Assembly (NCBI GenBank): GCA_963760285.1
Contig: CAVXCI010000004.1
Coordinates: 62,001-126,000, forward strand
Source of the DNA: PALSA-278 sp963760285
Lineage (GTDB): Bacteria > Acidobacteriota > Terriglobia > Acidiferrales > UBA7541
Direction of reading: 5' to 3'
Length of the DNA: 64,000 nucleotides
Position 1 is the stretch's first letter. Every line of letters starts with the position of its first letter. The translations under genes were made by a program, and so were the position numbers. Positions 1 through 7,472 of the stretch are shown here, one piece after another. The notes below the pieces were generated by a model. It ran no database searches. It saw only the letters and a list, made by a program, of their open reading frames with translations, and was not told the origin of the DNA.

Positions 1-1
1 C

Positions 2-539
2 ACGGAAGCCATCGCTGAACTGCGACGCGAAGGCCTGCGCATCGTGATGCTGACGGGTGACAACCGCGCCACGCGCCGAAGTCGTGGCGCGGCAACTGGG
101 CATTGACGAAGTGATTGCCGACGTCCTGCCGGAGCAAAAGGGCGAAGCCATCCAGCGCTGCAGAGCGAGGGCCGCATCGTCGCCATGGCCGGTGACGGCA
201 TCAACGACGCGCCGGCGCTGGCGCAGGCGCAGGTGGGCATCGCCATGGGCACGGGCACGGACATGGCCATCGAGCGCGCGGGCATCACGCTGGTGCAGCG
301 GCGATCTGCGCGGCATCGTCCGCGCCAGAAAATTGAGCCGCGCCACCATGCGCAACATCCGCCAGAATCTGTTTTTCGCGTTTGTCTACAACGTCGCTGG
401 GCGTGCCCATTGCGGCGGGCGTGCTCTATCCGGTTTTTGGCTTGCTGCTCAGTCCGATGATCGCCGAGCGCGGCGATGACTTTCAGTTCGCGTGTCCGTG
501 ATCGGCAATGCGCTGCGGCTGCATCGCCTCAAGCTGTAG
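2..539 (+). pseudogene. Heavy-metal (copper-type) P-type ATPase, C-terminal part, frameshifted
   Basis: This is the C-terminal third of a P1B-type ATPase (Cu+/heavy-metal export across the inner membrane), cut by the window start. Readable in order are the hinge MLTGDN, DVLPEQKGEAI, the Mg-binding GDGINDAPALAQA, MGTGTDMAIE, and the last membrane helices (NLFFAFVYNV, AAGVLYPVFGLLLSPM) ending in HRLKL. The segments lie in different frames: shifts fall near 73, 165, 298, 400 and 490, and the original stop is 537-539. Residues on both sides of every shift match the family, so either the gene is very recently dead or this end of the sequence carries indel errors. The family is certain; the metal is inferred. 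Confidence 0.85.
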
Positions 540-711
540 TTATCCGGCCCGGCGTGGGTTCCGCGCGCACCTACAGAGGCGAGTAATTTGTAATGACCGC
601 CGCACGGGAGCCTTACCGCCGCATTGCCCGCTCCGCGACAATTTCCATCGCGTGACCTCCCGCTTGGGTGTATCCTGTTTTCACGTCGCCCGCGACCCCA
701 AGGAGATCGCC

Positions 712-1917
712 ATGAAATCCTTCGCCAAGCTTGTAGCCACACTCAGTCTTGTTGTCGCCGCTGTCGCCTTGTGCGCGCCGGGGCCCGGCGCCTCCAGTGG
801 GCATTTTGTAGTGACCAATGAAAACATCTTCGATGGCAATAACACTTCCGTGATCCTGAAGCTGGGGGGAACGCGAACCCATCCCACACTGCCCGTGCTG
901 GAAACGGAGCAGACGGACGTCACGACCCAACCGAACATCCCCGGCCCTACGCCAAATATTCAGATTGTGCACTCCGGCACAAATTTCTGTATTTTCGTAG
1001 GCGATTCAGAAGTGAATGGAAATGCAATCAGTTCCTTCCTTTATCCCGGATTCGCATTGGTAGATAACCACTCTGATCCGGGAGTGCCCAGCAGCGACGC
1101 GGGAGATGGTGTCGTGGCAGCTGGTGACCTGCTGCTTGCGGGCTATGGCGACAGCACGACATACTCGGGCTATATCGGCGTCTGGAGGATTGGAAAGGGA
1201 TGTACGCTCTCTTTGCTCAATACCTACAGCACATTTGTCTTCTTCACTAGCATGGGCGTGACGCCGGACGGCAGGACACTGCTGATTTCCTACACAGATA
1301 GGGCGAACGTCGATTCATTCTCGATCGGTGCGGACGGAACGCTCACTGAGCATGGCCCCTACGCAAGCGACGGCATCGAAGCTAGCGGCGTGGACATCAC
1401 TGCGGACAGCAAATATGCCATCTTTGACGTGGATGCGTACAACTATCCCCATTCATATTTGGAAGTTGAGATTTATCCCATCAACTCCGATGGCTCCCTC
1501 GGGCAAGTAAGTATTTTTGGCGACGGCGCGCTCGGTACAATCGCGACCGGGAGCTATGTGCGCCTGAGCCCCGATCAAAGGTTTCTTTTCACGGACAGCG
1601 ATGCGAAACACTATACTGATATTGTCACACTGGACTTCAACGAGAGCCCACTGTCGCTAACCAACGGCGGTTGCTCAACAAAGCTGAGGGGCGCTAGCGG
1701 CCTTTCCCCGGGCCAATTGATGACGGTCGTGCCCTCCGGCGCTGGCGGTGGCCTCTACGTGCCCGAAACAGGAAACCCCGAGGGTGAAGAGATTGGGCTC
1801 CTATCGATCAATCCCTCCACGGGATGTACAAAAGAAGTGGAGCGATCTCCATTTCTTGTAGACACGGCCAATGGTCGGCTAACCTCGGTGGCGGCTTGGC
1901 CGCCGCGACCGTTCTAG
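712..1917 (+). CDS. Secreted beta-propeller-like protein (lactonase/YncE-type fold likely)
   Basis: A 401-residue protein with a clear Sec signal peptide (MKSFAKLVATLSLVVAAVAL, then Ala/Gly-rich) and no other membrane segment. The body has blade-like units such as GVTPDGRTLLISY, DITADSKYAIFD and RLSPDQRFLFTDS, as in lactonase/YncE-like seven-bladed propellers of soil acidobacteria. The start at 712 is set by AAGGAG at 700-705 and by the signal peptide; the frame stays open upstream but that part is non-coding in style. No catalytic residues are recognisable and no function is claimed beyond an extracytoplasmic propeller. Confidence 0.8.
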   Translation: MKSFAKLVATLSLVVAAVALCAPGPGASSGHFVVTNENIFDGNNTSVILKLGGTRTHPTLPVLETEQTDVTTQPNIPGPTPNIQIVHSGTNFCIFVGDSEVNGNAISSFLYPGFALVDNHSDPGVPSSDAGDGVVAAGDLLLAGYGDSTTYSGYIGVWRIGKGCTLSLLNTYSTFVFFTSMGVTPDGRTLLISYTDRANVDSFSIGADGTLTEHGPYASDGIEASGVDITADSKYAIFDVDAYNYPHSYLEVEIYPINSDGSLGQVSIFGDGALGTIATGSYVRLSPDQRFLFTDSDAKHYTDIVTLDFNESPLSLTNGGCSTKLRGASGLSPGQLMTVVPSGAGGGLYVPETGNPEGEEIGLLSINPSTGCTKEVERSPFLVDTANGRLTSVAAWPPRPF

Positions 1918-2118
1918 ATTACGTGAACAATGAACCAGGCGACCCGCCACGCAATTGGTTAATTGGTTAAGAGGATTGCCCGGCGCGTCGGTAATATAAG
2001 TTTGTTTTTCCCGGTTGAGAGGAGACGCCATGGCCATCTCGGGCTTTGACAGCCGAGTGCATGGCCTCATTCCGCCTCCTCTAGACGTAAAATCGCATCA
2101 TAAAAGGAGAATGGAACA
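1918..2118 (+). other. Intergenic leader with a possible small upstream ORF
   Basis: There is no established gene here. A 38-codon frame begins with ATG at 2030 behind GAGAGGAG and runs into the next gene in another frame, ending at 2146. It could be a leader peptide or chance. An AT-rich block (TAATATAA near 1992) could hold a promoter for the gene at 2119. Confidence 0.25.
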
Positions 2119-2364
2119 ATGTTTAAATGTCTTGGTACGCTACTAGTGTGCGCTGTTCTGGTTTTCGCTTTGGACGGGGTAGCCTCCGCCCAATCACAAA
2201 CCTCCCTCCCCACCTCGTTCTTTGGCACGGACACCAGTCTCTGCGACCCCACGGCAAACCCCCACTGCTCCGGCGGCAACGCCTGGCTGGCGTATTGGGC
2301 GCCGACCTCGTCATCCTCCGCCGCTGCCAGAATGGCAACGCGTACGCATATCCCAAAAGTGTAG
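2119..2364 (+). CDS. Small secreted protein, possibly truncated
   Basis: An 81-residue product with a signal peptide (hydrophobic core LGTLLVCAVLVFALDG, then ASAQ cleavage region) preceded by AAAAGGAG. The mature part is short and Cys/Ser-rich (LCDPTANPHCSGGNAW), with no known domain. Its last codons and stop fall inside an interspersed repeat (2355-2475) that recurs inverted at 6545-6662, so the original 3' end may have been replaced by that repeat. It is convergent with the pqqA operon. It may be a gene remnant. Confidence 0.5.
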   Translation: MFKCLGTLLVCAVLVFALDGVASAQSQTSLPTSFFGTDTSLCDPTANPHCSGGNAWLAYWAPTSSSSAAARMATRTHIPKV

Positions 2365-2475
2365 CGATTAGAAATCGCCGTTCGCCACCGATTTTGTCCT
2401 TTGCAGCCTCGTCCGGACACACTTCTGACTTATTGTCCCCATTCAACAGGAGAAATCGACAGCAGCCGCTGTAAC
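2355..2475. repeat. Interspersed repeat, inverted copy of 6545-6662
   Basis: About 120 bp match the reverse complement of 6545-6662. Shared blocks are AAGTGTAGCGATTAGAAATC, CGGACACACTTCTGACTTAT and TGTCCCCATTCAACAGG, with scattered mismatches between them. It contains the TTTCTAATCGCTACACTT core (here reversed) of the repeat family at 6643-6866. Confidence 0.8.
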
Positions 2476-2520
2476 GATCGCGCACGCCACAGCAGGCGTC
2501 CCGTCCAGGCGCTCGGAGAA

Positions 2521-2557
2521 CCCTACCGCAAGGGTAGGGCGGCCACTTAGGCCGCCC
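2521..2557 (-). terminator. Two overlapping GC hairpins downstream of pqqA
   Basis: The first stem pairs GGGCGGCC (2537-2544) with GGCCGCCC (2550-2557); a second pairs CCCTACC (2521-2527) with GGTAGGG (2533-2539). They share 2537-2539, so the full stems compete. On the minus strand they begin 15 bases after the pqqA stop. No T-run follows, so intrinsic termination is plausible but not proven; mRNA 3'-end protection is the alternative. Confidence 0.55.
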
Positions 2558-2571
2558 CACGGGTTGGAATT

Positions 2572-2655
2572 TCAGTTGTCAAGCTCAGCATTTGCGTACG
2601 AGTTGATTTCACAGTTGAGGCTGACTTCTTCGAAGTCTGGAATAGTCCATTCCAT
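2572..2655 (-). CDS. pqqA: PQQ precursor peptide PqqA
   Basis: A 27-residue peptide starting MEWTIPDFEEVSLNCEINSY and ending LDN. It is the RiPP precursor from which pyrroloquinoline quinone is cut after PqqD/PqqE cross-links Glu and Tyr. Diagnostic positions match PqqA of Methylobacterium as I recall it: W3, P6, E10, the cross-linked pair E16 and Y20 (spacing E-x3-Y), S19, A23, E24 and D26. It has a strong AAGGAGA ribosome site ending about 6 bases before ATG. It sits 26 bases behind the stop of the secreted propeller gene on the same strand and before a hairpin pair. No pqqB, C, D or E lies in this window, so maturation must rely on enzymes encoded elsewhere. Confidence 0.92.
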   Translation of the reverse strand: MEWTIPDFEEVSLNCEINSYANAELDN

Positions 2656-2681
2656 GATTATCTCCTTTCGAACCACACGAA

Positions 2682-4712
2682 TCACTTAAACATCGAAGAG
2701 GCGCCACAGCCCGAGGGCTGCCCGTTATAGACTCCGCTTACAACTGCGGGAGTCCCGCATGGGCTGACTGACGGGGTGTAGCCCTGAGCGCCTCCAGCTA
2801 TAAATACCTGGCCGTTGACGATGGTTGGCACCACAAATTTAACAGCAGCGGGCGTGCCGGGGTTACTGGCCCCGTAGGAACTGGTACTCCAGAGGAGTGA
2901 ACCCAACGATCCACTGCTTGGAATTGCCTTGAATGTATAAAGAATCGCTGGACCCGCTTGATAAGGAACATTGGAACTGTTAATCCCGCCAGCCGCAGAC
3001 GTGTCGAGCGCCCAAACCACGGCGTTCGAAGCTATGCTGCTGGGCTGCCCACTGTTCCAAGTCACGACTGGGGACGCTCCTGGGTAGGAGATGGTGGCTC
3101 CTGATGAAGGCGTCGCCGGGGTCGTATTGAACGTCCCTAATCCAGAAGAATTTTGCAACTGGTAAGCTCTCAACGTGTCCTTGCTGCCGACAACATACAT
3201 ATAGTTGGCAGGGTACCCAGAAGTTCCGTTCAAGAACGCAGGCGTCCCGCGGTTCCCATTGTTGAAAGGCGATACTTCGGTTATCCCTTGAAAGCATTGC
3301 GCGATCGACCCCGAGGTCGGTGAGGAGGCTGTTGTGCAGGCATAGGTCGAACTTTGGCCAGCAGAAGACGCCGCATCGGTGTGGCCCATGTTCGCGGAAA
3401 AGACCACATAGAACATCCCCTGCTTCCCGGCGCTGACCAACTCCGGATTGTTGAGGCTGAAAGTAGGCGAGAGAAGCGTTACGCCACCGGAGCCCAAATC
3501 CTCATCGCTCGGAATGGTCAATTGGCAGTAATGGCCCGTAGAGTCTGGCTGGCATGGAGAAGGGCAGCTTGAAGGATTGGGATTCGTGCAGGCCACCAGT
3601 CCACCCACATTCAGCAAATGGTAATCAGGAGGGAAATAACAATCCTGGACGCCGCTTTGTGTGAGACGCAAAAACCCTTCGCCGTATTCGCCTGAGCCCT
3701 GATAAGGGCTTGCATCGTTGCCGTTACCGGTTGTCAAATAGATGTTGCCGCTGGAGTCTATAGCTGGCGCTCCGCCTGAATTCCATATCCCACCATCGTA
3801 TCCTCCGCTAGCGGACTCCATGTTGTAGGCGTGAATTCCTGTGAAATTAGGTGTGTACGCCAAATTGGTCCCATAGTTGTACGTAAAGTCCGCAGCGTAG
3901 CCATAGTATCCGTCCGAGGGCATGTCGCAATGGGACGCCCAAGTCACCCATATATCCGAGACACCGGTGCTGGTGGAGAGGCCCAGAGCTGCCCGCTGGT
4001 CATTGTTGAGAGCGTTGAAATCTGGCGCATAAGTCGACGCCCAGGTCGAATCTAAAATCATTGGACTGTGCGGAACTTCAGCCAGAGTTGCAGCGAAAAG
4101 CCCATGGAGCTTCTGGCGGTACGTTTTTGCGCCTCCTGAACTGACGTCCTCGTGTTTAGTGACAACCCATAGAACGGGAGGCGTTATCGAAATGTCAAGG
4201 ACAGGGGTCGAGGTAATCCCGACCTCAGGGACGGTGAGCTTGCAGGGAGATCCGGGAAGGTCCACATACGGAACAGCGATTTCAGTAAAACCACTTCCGA
4301 GGTCGGTGGCGTCATTGAGAGATACGCTCGCGATTGTGCTCCCGGTATCCGCGTTGAAGGCATACACTGTGTTATTTTCTGTAGCAACATAGACCACGTT
4401 TGTCGGAGTTCCTCCGACAGAAAGCCCATATATATACAATGGCTGTGCATAAATCATTCCGTCTGTCGTGTTCATATACTGTGGAGTAGGCTGGGTAAGC
4501 GAGGTCGAAAGCGATGAGACGGTGAACGTGCTTTCATAAGGGTTGACCCCATCGCGACTGTTGTCATTATGAAACGTGAGGACACACGGCGCACTGCTGC
4601 TATTGCAGTAGCTCTGCGTCAGTGAAAACACGGATTGCGCCGCGGAATGCCGGATCAGAGTGATTGAGAGCAGGAGAATTCCGAAAGTTGCAACAAAGAC
4701 CCACTTGCGCAT
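2682..4712 (-). CDS. Secreted PQQ-type beta-propeller protein
   Basis: A 676-residue exported protein: signal peptide VFVATFGILLLSITLIRHSA with AQS cleavage, then a propeller with PQQ-repeat blades such as VVYVATENNTVYAFNADTGS and PAIDSSGNIYLTTGNG. Cys pairs (ASHCDMPSD, VACTNPNPSSC) suggest disulfides outside the cytoplasm. The start is fixed by AAGGAG eight bases upstream. The pqqA gene follows after 26 bases, so the two are probably cotranscribed. The PQQ-repeat family includes true PQQ dehydrogenases and BamB-like non-enzymatic propellers; I cannot identify the Ca/PQQ ligand set of alcohol dehydrogenases, so enzymatic use of PQQ is only a hypothesis. Confidence 0.85.
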   Translation of the reverse strand: MRKWVFVATFGILLLSITLIRHSAAQSVFSLTQSYCNSSSAPCVLTFHNDNSRDGVNPYESTFTVSSLSTSLTQPTPQYMNTTDGMIYAQPLYIYGLSVGGTPTNVVYVATENNTVYAFNADTGSTIASVSLNDATDLGSGFTEIAVPYVDLPGSPCKLTVPEVGITSTPVLDISITPPVLWVVTKHEDVSSGGAKTYRQKLHGLFAATLAEVPHSPMILDSTWASTYAPDFNALNNDQRAALGLSTSTGVSDIWVTWASHCDMPSDGYYGYAADFTYNYGTNLAYTPNFTGIHAYNMESASGGYDGGIWNSGGAPAIDSSGNIYLTTGNGNDASPYQGSGEYGEGFLRLTQSGVQDCYFPPDYHLLNVGGLVACTNPNPSSCPSPCQPDSTGHYCQLTIPSDEDLGSGGVTLLSPTFSLNNPELVSAGKQGMFYVVFSANMGHTDAASSAGQSSTYACTTASSPTSGSIAQCFQGITEVSPFNNGNRGTPAFLNGTSGYPANYMYVVGSKDTLRAYQLQNSSGLGTFNTTPATPSSGATISYPGASPVVTWNSGQPSSIASNAVVWALDTSAAGGINSSNVPYQAGPAILYTFKAIPSSGSLGSLLWSTSSYGASNPGTPAAVKFVVPTIVNGQVFIAGGAQGYTPSVSPCGTPAVVSGVYNGQPSGCGASSMFK

Positions 4713-4796
4713 ATATTCTCCTTCAATGCAGACGGGATAAGCGGTGTGGAGAATGCAGCAGCGGAAGGCACCTTAGTCCCGCTGGGTACAATTGAC

Positions 4797-4825
4797 TTGT
4801 ACGCCACCCATTAGAAGCATGTCAA
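4797..4825 (-). promoter_or_regulatory. Candidate sigma-70 promoter for the propeller-pqqA operon
   Basis: On the minus strand a perfect TTGACA (4825-4820) is followed by a 17-base spacer and GTACAA (4802-4797), or TACAAG one base further on. The leader would be about 80 bases. The -10 is weak, so this is moderate support only. The rest of 4713-5036 is an AT-rich divergent spacer, which should also hold the promoter of the FG-GAP gene at 5037; I see no clear box for it. Confidence 0.4.
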
Positions 4826-5036
4826 GCGTTTAGTTTTATCATTGTAGATAGACATGTAATTCACCCTATGTTTTGGTTATTGAGAGGCATCCGCTCTTCT
4901 TCCTCGTTGATTTCTGCCGATGATGAGTCGAGGGGTTGACGATCGTTCGCTGCTCTGCTAGGCTTCATCTCAGGATACGAAGAATTTACACCAGCGTCCG
5001 CAAGGTCTGGCCGCTGGAGATGCCCCGGAGGGTGCC

Positions 5037-6269
5037 ATGAGATTTGCCTCTCGCCCTGTTCTTTTTTCTATTATTATCCTGGCCGTTTGCGCTTTACCTG
5101 CTCGGCCATCTTTTCCTGCCCGCGAGGTTCCTGGAAACATAAGCTTTCTCGCCCCTATTGTTCTTAACTCTCCGGTTGCATTTCCCGACGGCATTGCCGC
5201 CGGGGACTTCAATAATGACGGCGTTACGGATTTGGCGGTGGTTTCGGAATCGGACTCGGGAATCTACGTGGCCCTGGGAAATCGGGAGGGCGCTGGCCGG
5301 CTGTCGTTTGGCCCGTGGCTGGCGTCTGACGCTTCCTACAGTCCATCGGTGCTGGCCGTCGGAAAGTTTGACGGCCATAATCTAGACGCGGTGGTGAACA
5401 ATGAGGACTATCCGGAAGTATCCGTGCTGTTTGGCTCTGGTGAAGGATACTTCCTCACGGAAACCTCGTTGGGATTGACTGGCGGGAACAGGGCGTATGC
5501 GGGCGGCATTGCCGTGGGCGATTTTAATGGCGACGGCGACAATGACCTGGCCTTCACGAACGGATTAGGTGACGTGGATGTCTATCTGGGGGACAACAGT
5601 GAAAACTTCGACTTCGCGGGGCACTTTCCTACGAAGGGGAATGGGACGCCCTCGCAAATCCTGGCGGGTGATTTCAACGGCAATGGCAACCTTGATCTGG
5701 CCATACTGAGCCGTGACGATGGAACTGGACGGTATGGGGGTGTCTCTGTCCTCTTGGGCAACGGTAATGGAAAATTCGGCCTCCCGGTTGTTTTCAAATT
5801 TCCAGATCTTTGGCCTCAATTTCCCGGCGGGCTCGCAGAAGGAGATTTCAACGGAGACGGAAAACTGGATCTGGCTGTCGCCGTCTCGGACGAATTCACG
5901 CCGCAGTCCAGCACGAATGATCATGTGCTCATCCTGCTTGGAAATGGCGACGGGAGTTTTCATCTTGGCGGCCTGACGCCAGCCGGTGTTGACCCTGACT
6001 CGATTGTTGTCGCTGACTTCAATGGAGATGGCAAGCTCGACATTGCGGTGGCCAACGCCATTTTCGCCACCGGTACTCCTCCAGGCTATGTCTCAATCCT
6101 TTTAGGGAACGGTGACGGCACTTTTAGATGGCCGATGATCTTCGGCGTCGGCGGCTCAGATCCCGCCTTCCTGATTACCGCGGATTTCAACGGTGACGGA
6201 AAACCGGATCTCGCCACTTCCAATGGCGATTCCAACACAATCAGCATCCTGCTCAACAACACGAGATAA
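5037..6269 (+). CDS. Secreted FG-GAP/VCBS repeat protein (copy 1)
   Basis: A 410-residue protein with a signal peptide (FSIIILAVCALPARP) and about seven FG-GAP/VCBS units, each with a calcium-binding D-x-N-x-D-G loop (GDFNNDGVTDLAV, GDFNGDGDNDLAF, DFNGDGKLDIAVA). This is an integrin-alpha-like propeller outside the cytoplasm; such proteins usually bind or adhere rather than catalyse. The start has GGAGGG upstream. The gene is a close paralogue of 7676-8917, in opposite orientation; identity is strongest over the first 200 residues and continues into the upstream 45 bases. The middle blades differ, suggesting gene conversion or divergence. Confidence 0.9.
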   Translation: MRFASRPVLFSIIILAVCALPARPSFPAREVPGNISFLAPIVLNSPVAFPDGIAAGDFNNDGVTDLAVVSESDSGIYVALGNREGAGRLSFGPWLASDASYSPSVLAVGKFDGHNLDAVVNNEDYPEVSVLFGSGEGYFLTETSLGLTGGNRAYAGGIAVGDFNGDGDNDLAFTNGLGDVDVYLGDNSENFDFAGHFPTKGNGTPSQILAGDFNGNGNLDLAILSRDDGTGRYGGVSVLLGNGNGKFGLPVVFKFPDLWPQFPGGLAEGDFNGDGKLDLAVAVSDEFTPQSSTNDHVLILLGNGDGSFHLGGLTPAGVDPDSIVVADFNGDGKLDIAVANAIFATGTPPGYVSILLGNGDGTFRWPMIFGVGGSDPAFLITADFNGDGKPDLATSNGDSNTISILLNNTR

Positions 6270-6544
6270 CATCGAGCCGCCGCGCTGTGCCTTCTTCCTT
6301 TGCGCGCGACTGGTAGGACGGGGTGGTTCAACCCGACATCGCCGCGCGTACCTGCATCTGATTTTCAGGGGTCGGGGCTTTAGCCCGACATTAAGACCAG
6401 CCGCAATATTCTCTTCCTTTGCGCGCGACTGGTGGGGTGGGGTGGGGTGGGGTGGGGTGGTTCAACCCGACATCACTGCGCGCATCTTCCGGTCCCAGTT
6501 GTGCGCCGCGTCGCGCACAGATCGCTGCGCGGAAATAAAATCGT
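6270..6544. repeat. Direct repeat pair with a G-rich microsatellite
   Basis: The spacer holds two related blocks, near 6290-6355 and 6411-6488, each with CTTCCTTTGCGCGCGACTGG, a GGGGTGG tract, TTCAACCCGACATC and GCGCG. In the second copy the G tract has expanded to five GGGG runs separated by single T (6431-6460). I see no gene; frames through here have no ribosome site and low-complexity products. Confidence 0.7.
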
Positions 6545-6662
6545 TACAGAAGCCGCTATTGATTTTTCCTGTTGAATGGGGACAATAAGTCAGAAGTGTG
6601 TCCGGGCGGCGAAAAAGCGCCAAAATCGGCGGCGAAGAACGATTTCTAATCGCTACACTTCT
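6545..6662. repeat. Interspersed repeat, inverted copy of 2355-2475
   Basis: This is the partner of the repeat at 2355-2475, in opposite orientation. It ends in the TTTCTAATCGCTACACTT core that starts the array at 6643. The pair brackets 4 kb containing pqqA, the propeller gene and FG-GAP copy 1. Confidence 0.8.
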
Positions 6663-6866
6663 TACAGTCGCAAAACGCTAACCCTTGCACAATCAATCAT
6701 ATCCGCATTTCTAATCGCTACACTTTTGACCATCCTGTGGGACAGCCAGCAGCCCCATTCGGCGTCGGCCAAAGCCGATTTCTAATAGGGACACATGTGA
6801 CAGTCGCAAGACCGCAACTATCTCGTAATCAATAACATACACTTTTCTAATAGGGACACTTTTGAC
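6643..6866. repeat. Short tandem array of degenerate 65-71 bp units
   Basis: Four units each start with TTTCTAAT at 6643, 6708, 6779 and 6844 (spacing 65, 71, 65). The shared core continues as CGCTACACTT or AGGGACAC followed by TTGAC or similar. Units 1 and 3 also share ACAGTCGCAA and a CAATCAAT-like tail. The array has no open protein frame with coding character. It looks like a mobile or recombining intergenic repeat; no direct-repeat/spacer regularity of CRISPR type is present. Confidence 0.75.
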
Positions 6867-6976
6867 TTCTCATTTTCACCGCATTTCAACCTCCTTCGCC
6901 GCGCCCTGAAAGAGTCTTCCTCCCCCCTGCGTCGCCGCTCTGACACTCTCGCCGCCTGAGATGCGCGGTTGCGGGG

Positions 6977-6982
6977 TATAAT
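6977..6982 (+). promoter_or_regulatory. TATAAT box, possibly giving a leaderless mRNA
   Basis: A perfect TATAAT lies only nine bases before the ATG at 6992, and no Shine-Dalgarno sequence lies between. If used, transcription would begin at or next to the start codon. No good -35 is visible. Confidence 0.4.
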
Positions 6983-6991
6983 TATTGGGCT

Positions 6992-7219
6992 ATGACGAGC
7001 ATGATGGTCACCTACCTGCTGCAACGGCCGCTGCGCGCGGAGCAGATGCGCGCGCTGGGCGAATTTTCCAACACCTACGGGCTGCACCGTTTTCGCCTGG
7101 ACGAAAAAAAACTGCATCTGGAATTTGAATACGACGCTTCGCGGCTGAAAGAGACAGTGGTGGAAAATGTCCTGCGGCGGGCCAGAATTCCGGTGATAAA
7201 AAAACTTCCCGTGGCGTGA
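6992..7219 (+). CDS. Small conserved-looking cytoplasmic protein, function unknown
   Basis: A 75-residue protein rich in charged residues, with no signal peptide or membrane helix. The predicted alternation (VTYLLQRPL strand, QMRALGEFSNTYG helix, KKLHLEFEY strand, ASRLKETVVENVLRRARI helix) resembles a small ferredoxin-like/HMA fold, but the metal-binding Cys pair of HMA domains is absent. Coding character and strict frame support a real gene. It is convergent with the RNA gene that ends at the hairpin 7246-7275. I do not recognise a family. Confidence 0.65.
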   Translation: MTSMMVTYLLQRPLRAEQMRALGEFSNTYGLHRFRLDEKKLHLEFEYDASRLKETVVENVLRRARIPVIKKLPVA

Positions 7220-7236
7220 ATCCCAAATCACGCGGA

Positions 7237-7275
7237 AAAAAAGAAGGGGGCTCCCGCTTGGGATCGGGAGCCCCC
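7237..7275 (-). terminator. Rho-independent terminator of the RNA gene
   Basis: A perfect 11-bp stem: GGGGGCTCCCG (7246-7256) pairs with CGGGAGCCCCC (7265-7275) around an 8-base loop. On the minus strand it is followed by TTCTTTTTTT, the canonical intrinsic terminator layout; on the plus strand no T-run follows. It therefore ends minus-strand transcription coming from about 7440. Confidence 0.85.
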
Positions 7276-7440
7276 GGTAAGGTCGCGCTCGGCAGATCCG
7301 GCCTAGGCGAGACCGGGTCATGGGGTCATCCATCCTTGCTTCCCTCTCAGAGGCAGGTGGTAACGGGCGCAGCCACCGAGTGAGTGAGCCCCTTCCTTCT
7401 CCCTCACCTGACAGCCACATCCGAGTTGTGAGCGCGACCC
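7237..7440 (-). ncRNA. Structured RNA gene, 6S RNA-like
   Basis: A roughly 200-base minus-strand transcript is bounded by a candidate promoter and a perfect intrinsic terminator. Its 5' end GGTCGCGCTC (7439-7430) pairs perfectly with GAGCGCGACC (7290-7281), closing a 160-base domain. Further in, GGTGAG pairs with CTCGCC, GGGG-TCA with TGACCCC, and GGTGG with CCACC, giving a rod with internal bubbles. Length, terminal closing stem, a central bubble and lack of coding frame resemble 6S RNA, the regulator that docks in the sigma-70 RNA polymerase active site. The 6S identity is an inference from architecture; the existence of a structured RNA is better supported. Confidence 0.6.
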
Positions 7441-7443
7441 GCT

Positions 7444-7472
7444 ATTTAGGTAAGCACATAACGTACCGCCAA
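7444..7472 (-). promoter_or_regulatory. Candidate promoter of the structured RNA
   Basis: On the minus strand TTGGCG (7472-7467), a 17-base spacer, then CTAAAT (7449-7444). The distance puts the start at the G-run 7440-7438, exactly at the base of the RNA's closing stem. The rest of 7441-7675 holds no gene I can support. Confidence 0.5.

Noticed and set aside
6576..6785. 69-codon plus-strand ORF in the repeat array
   Set aside because: It is made of interspersed repeat units, lacks a ribosome site and has Arg/Ser-rich low-complexity sequence.
6643..6866. Regular 65-71 bp spacing suggesting a CRISPR array
   Set aside because: The repeated core is short and degenerate and the intervening sequences are partly related, unlike identical repeats with unique spacers; no cas genes.
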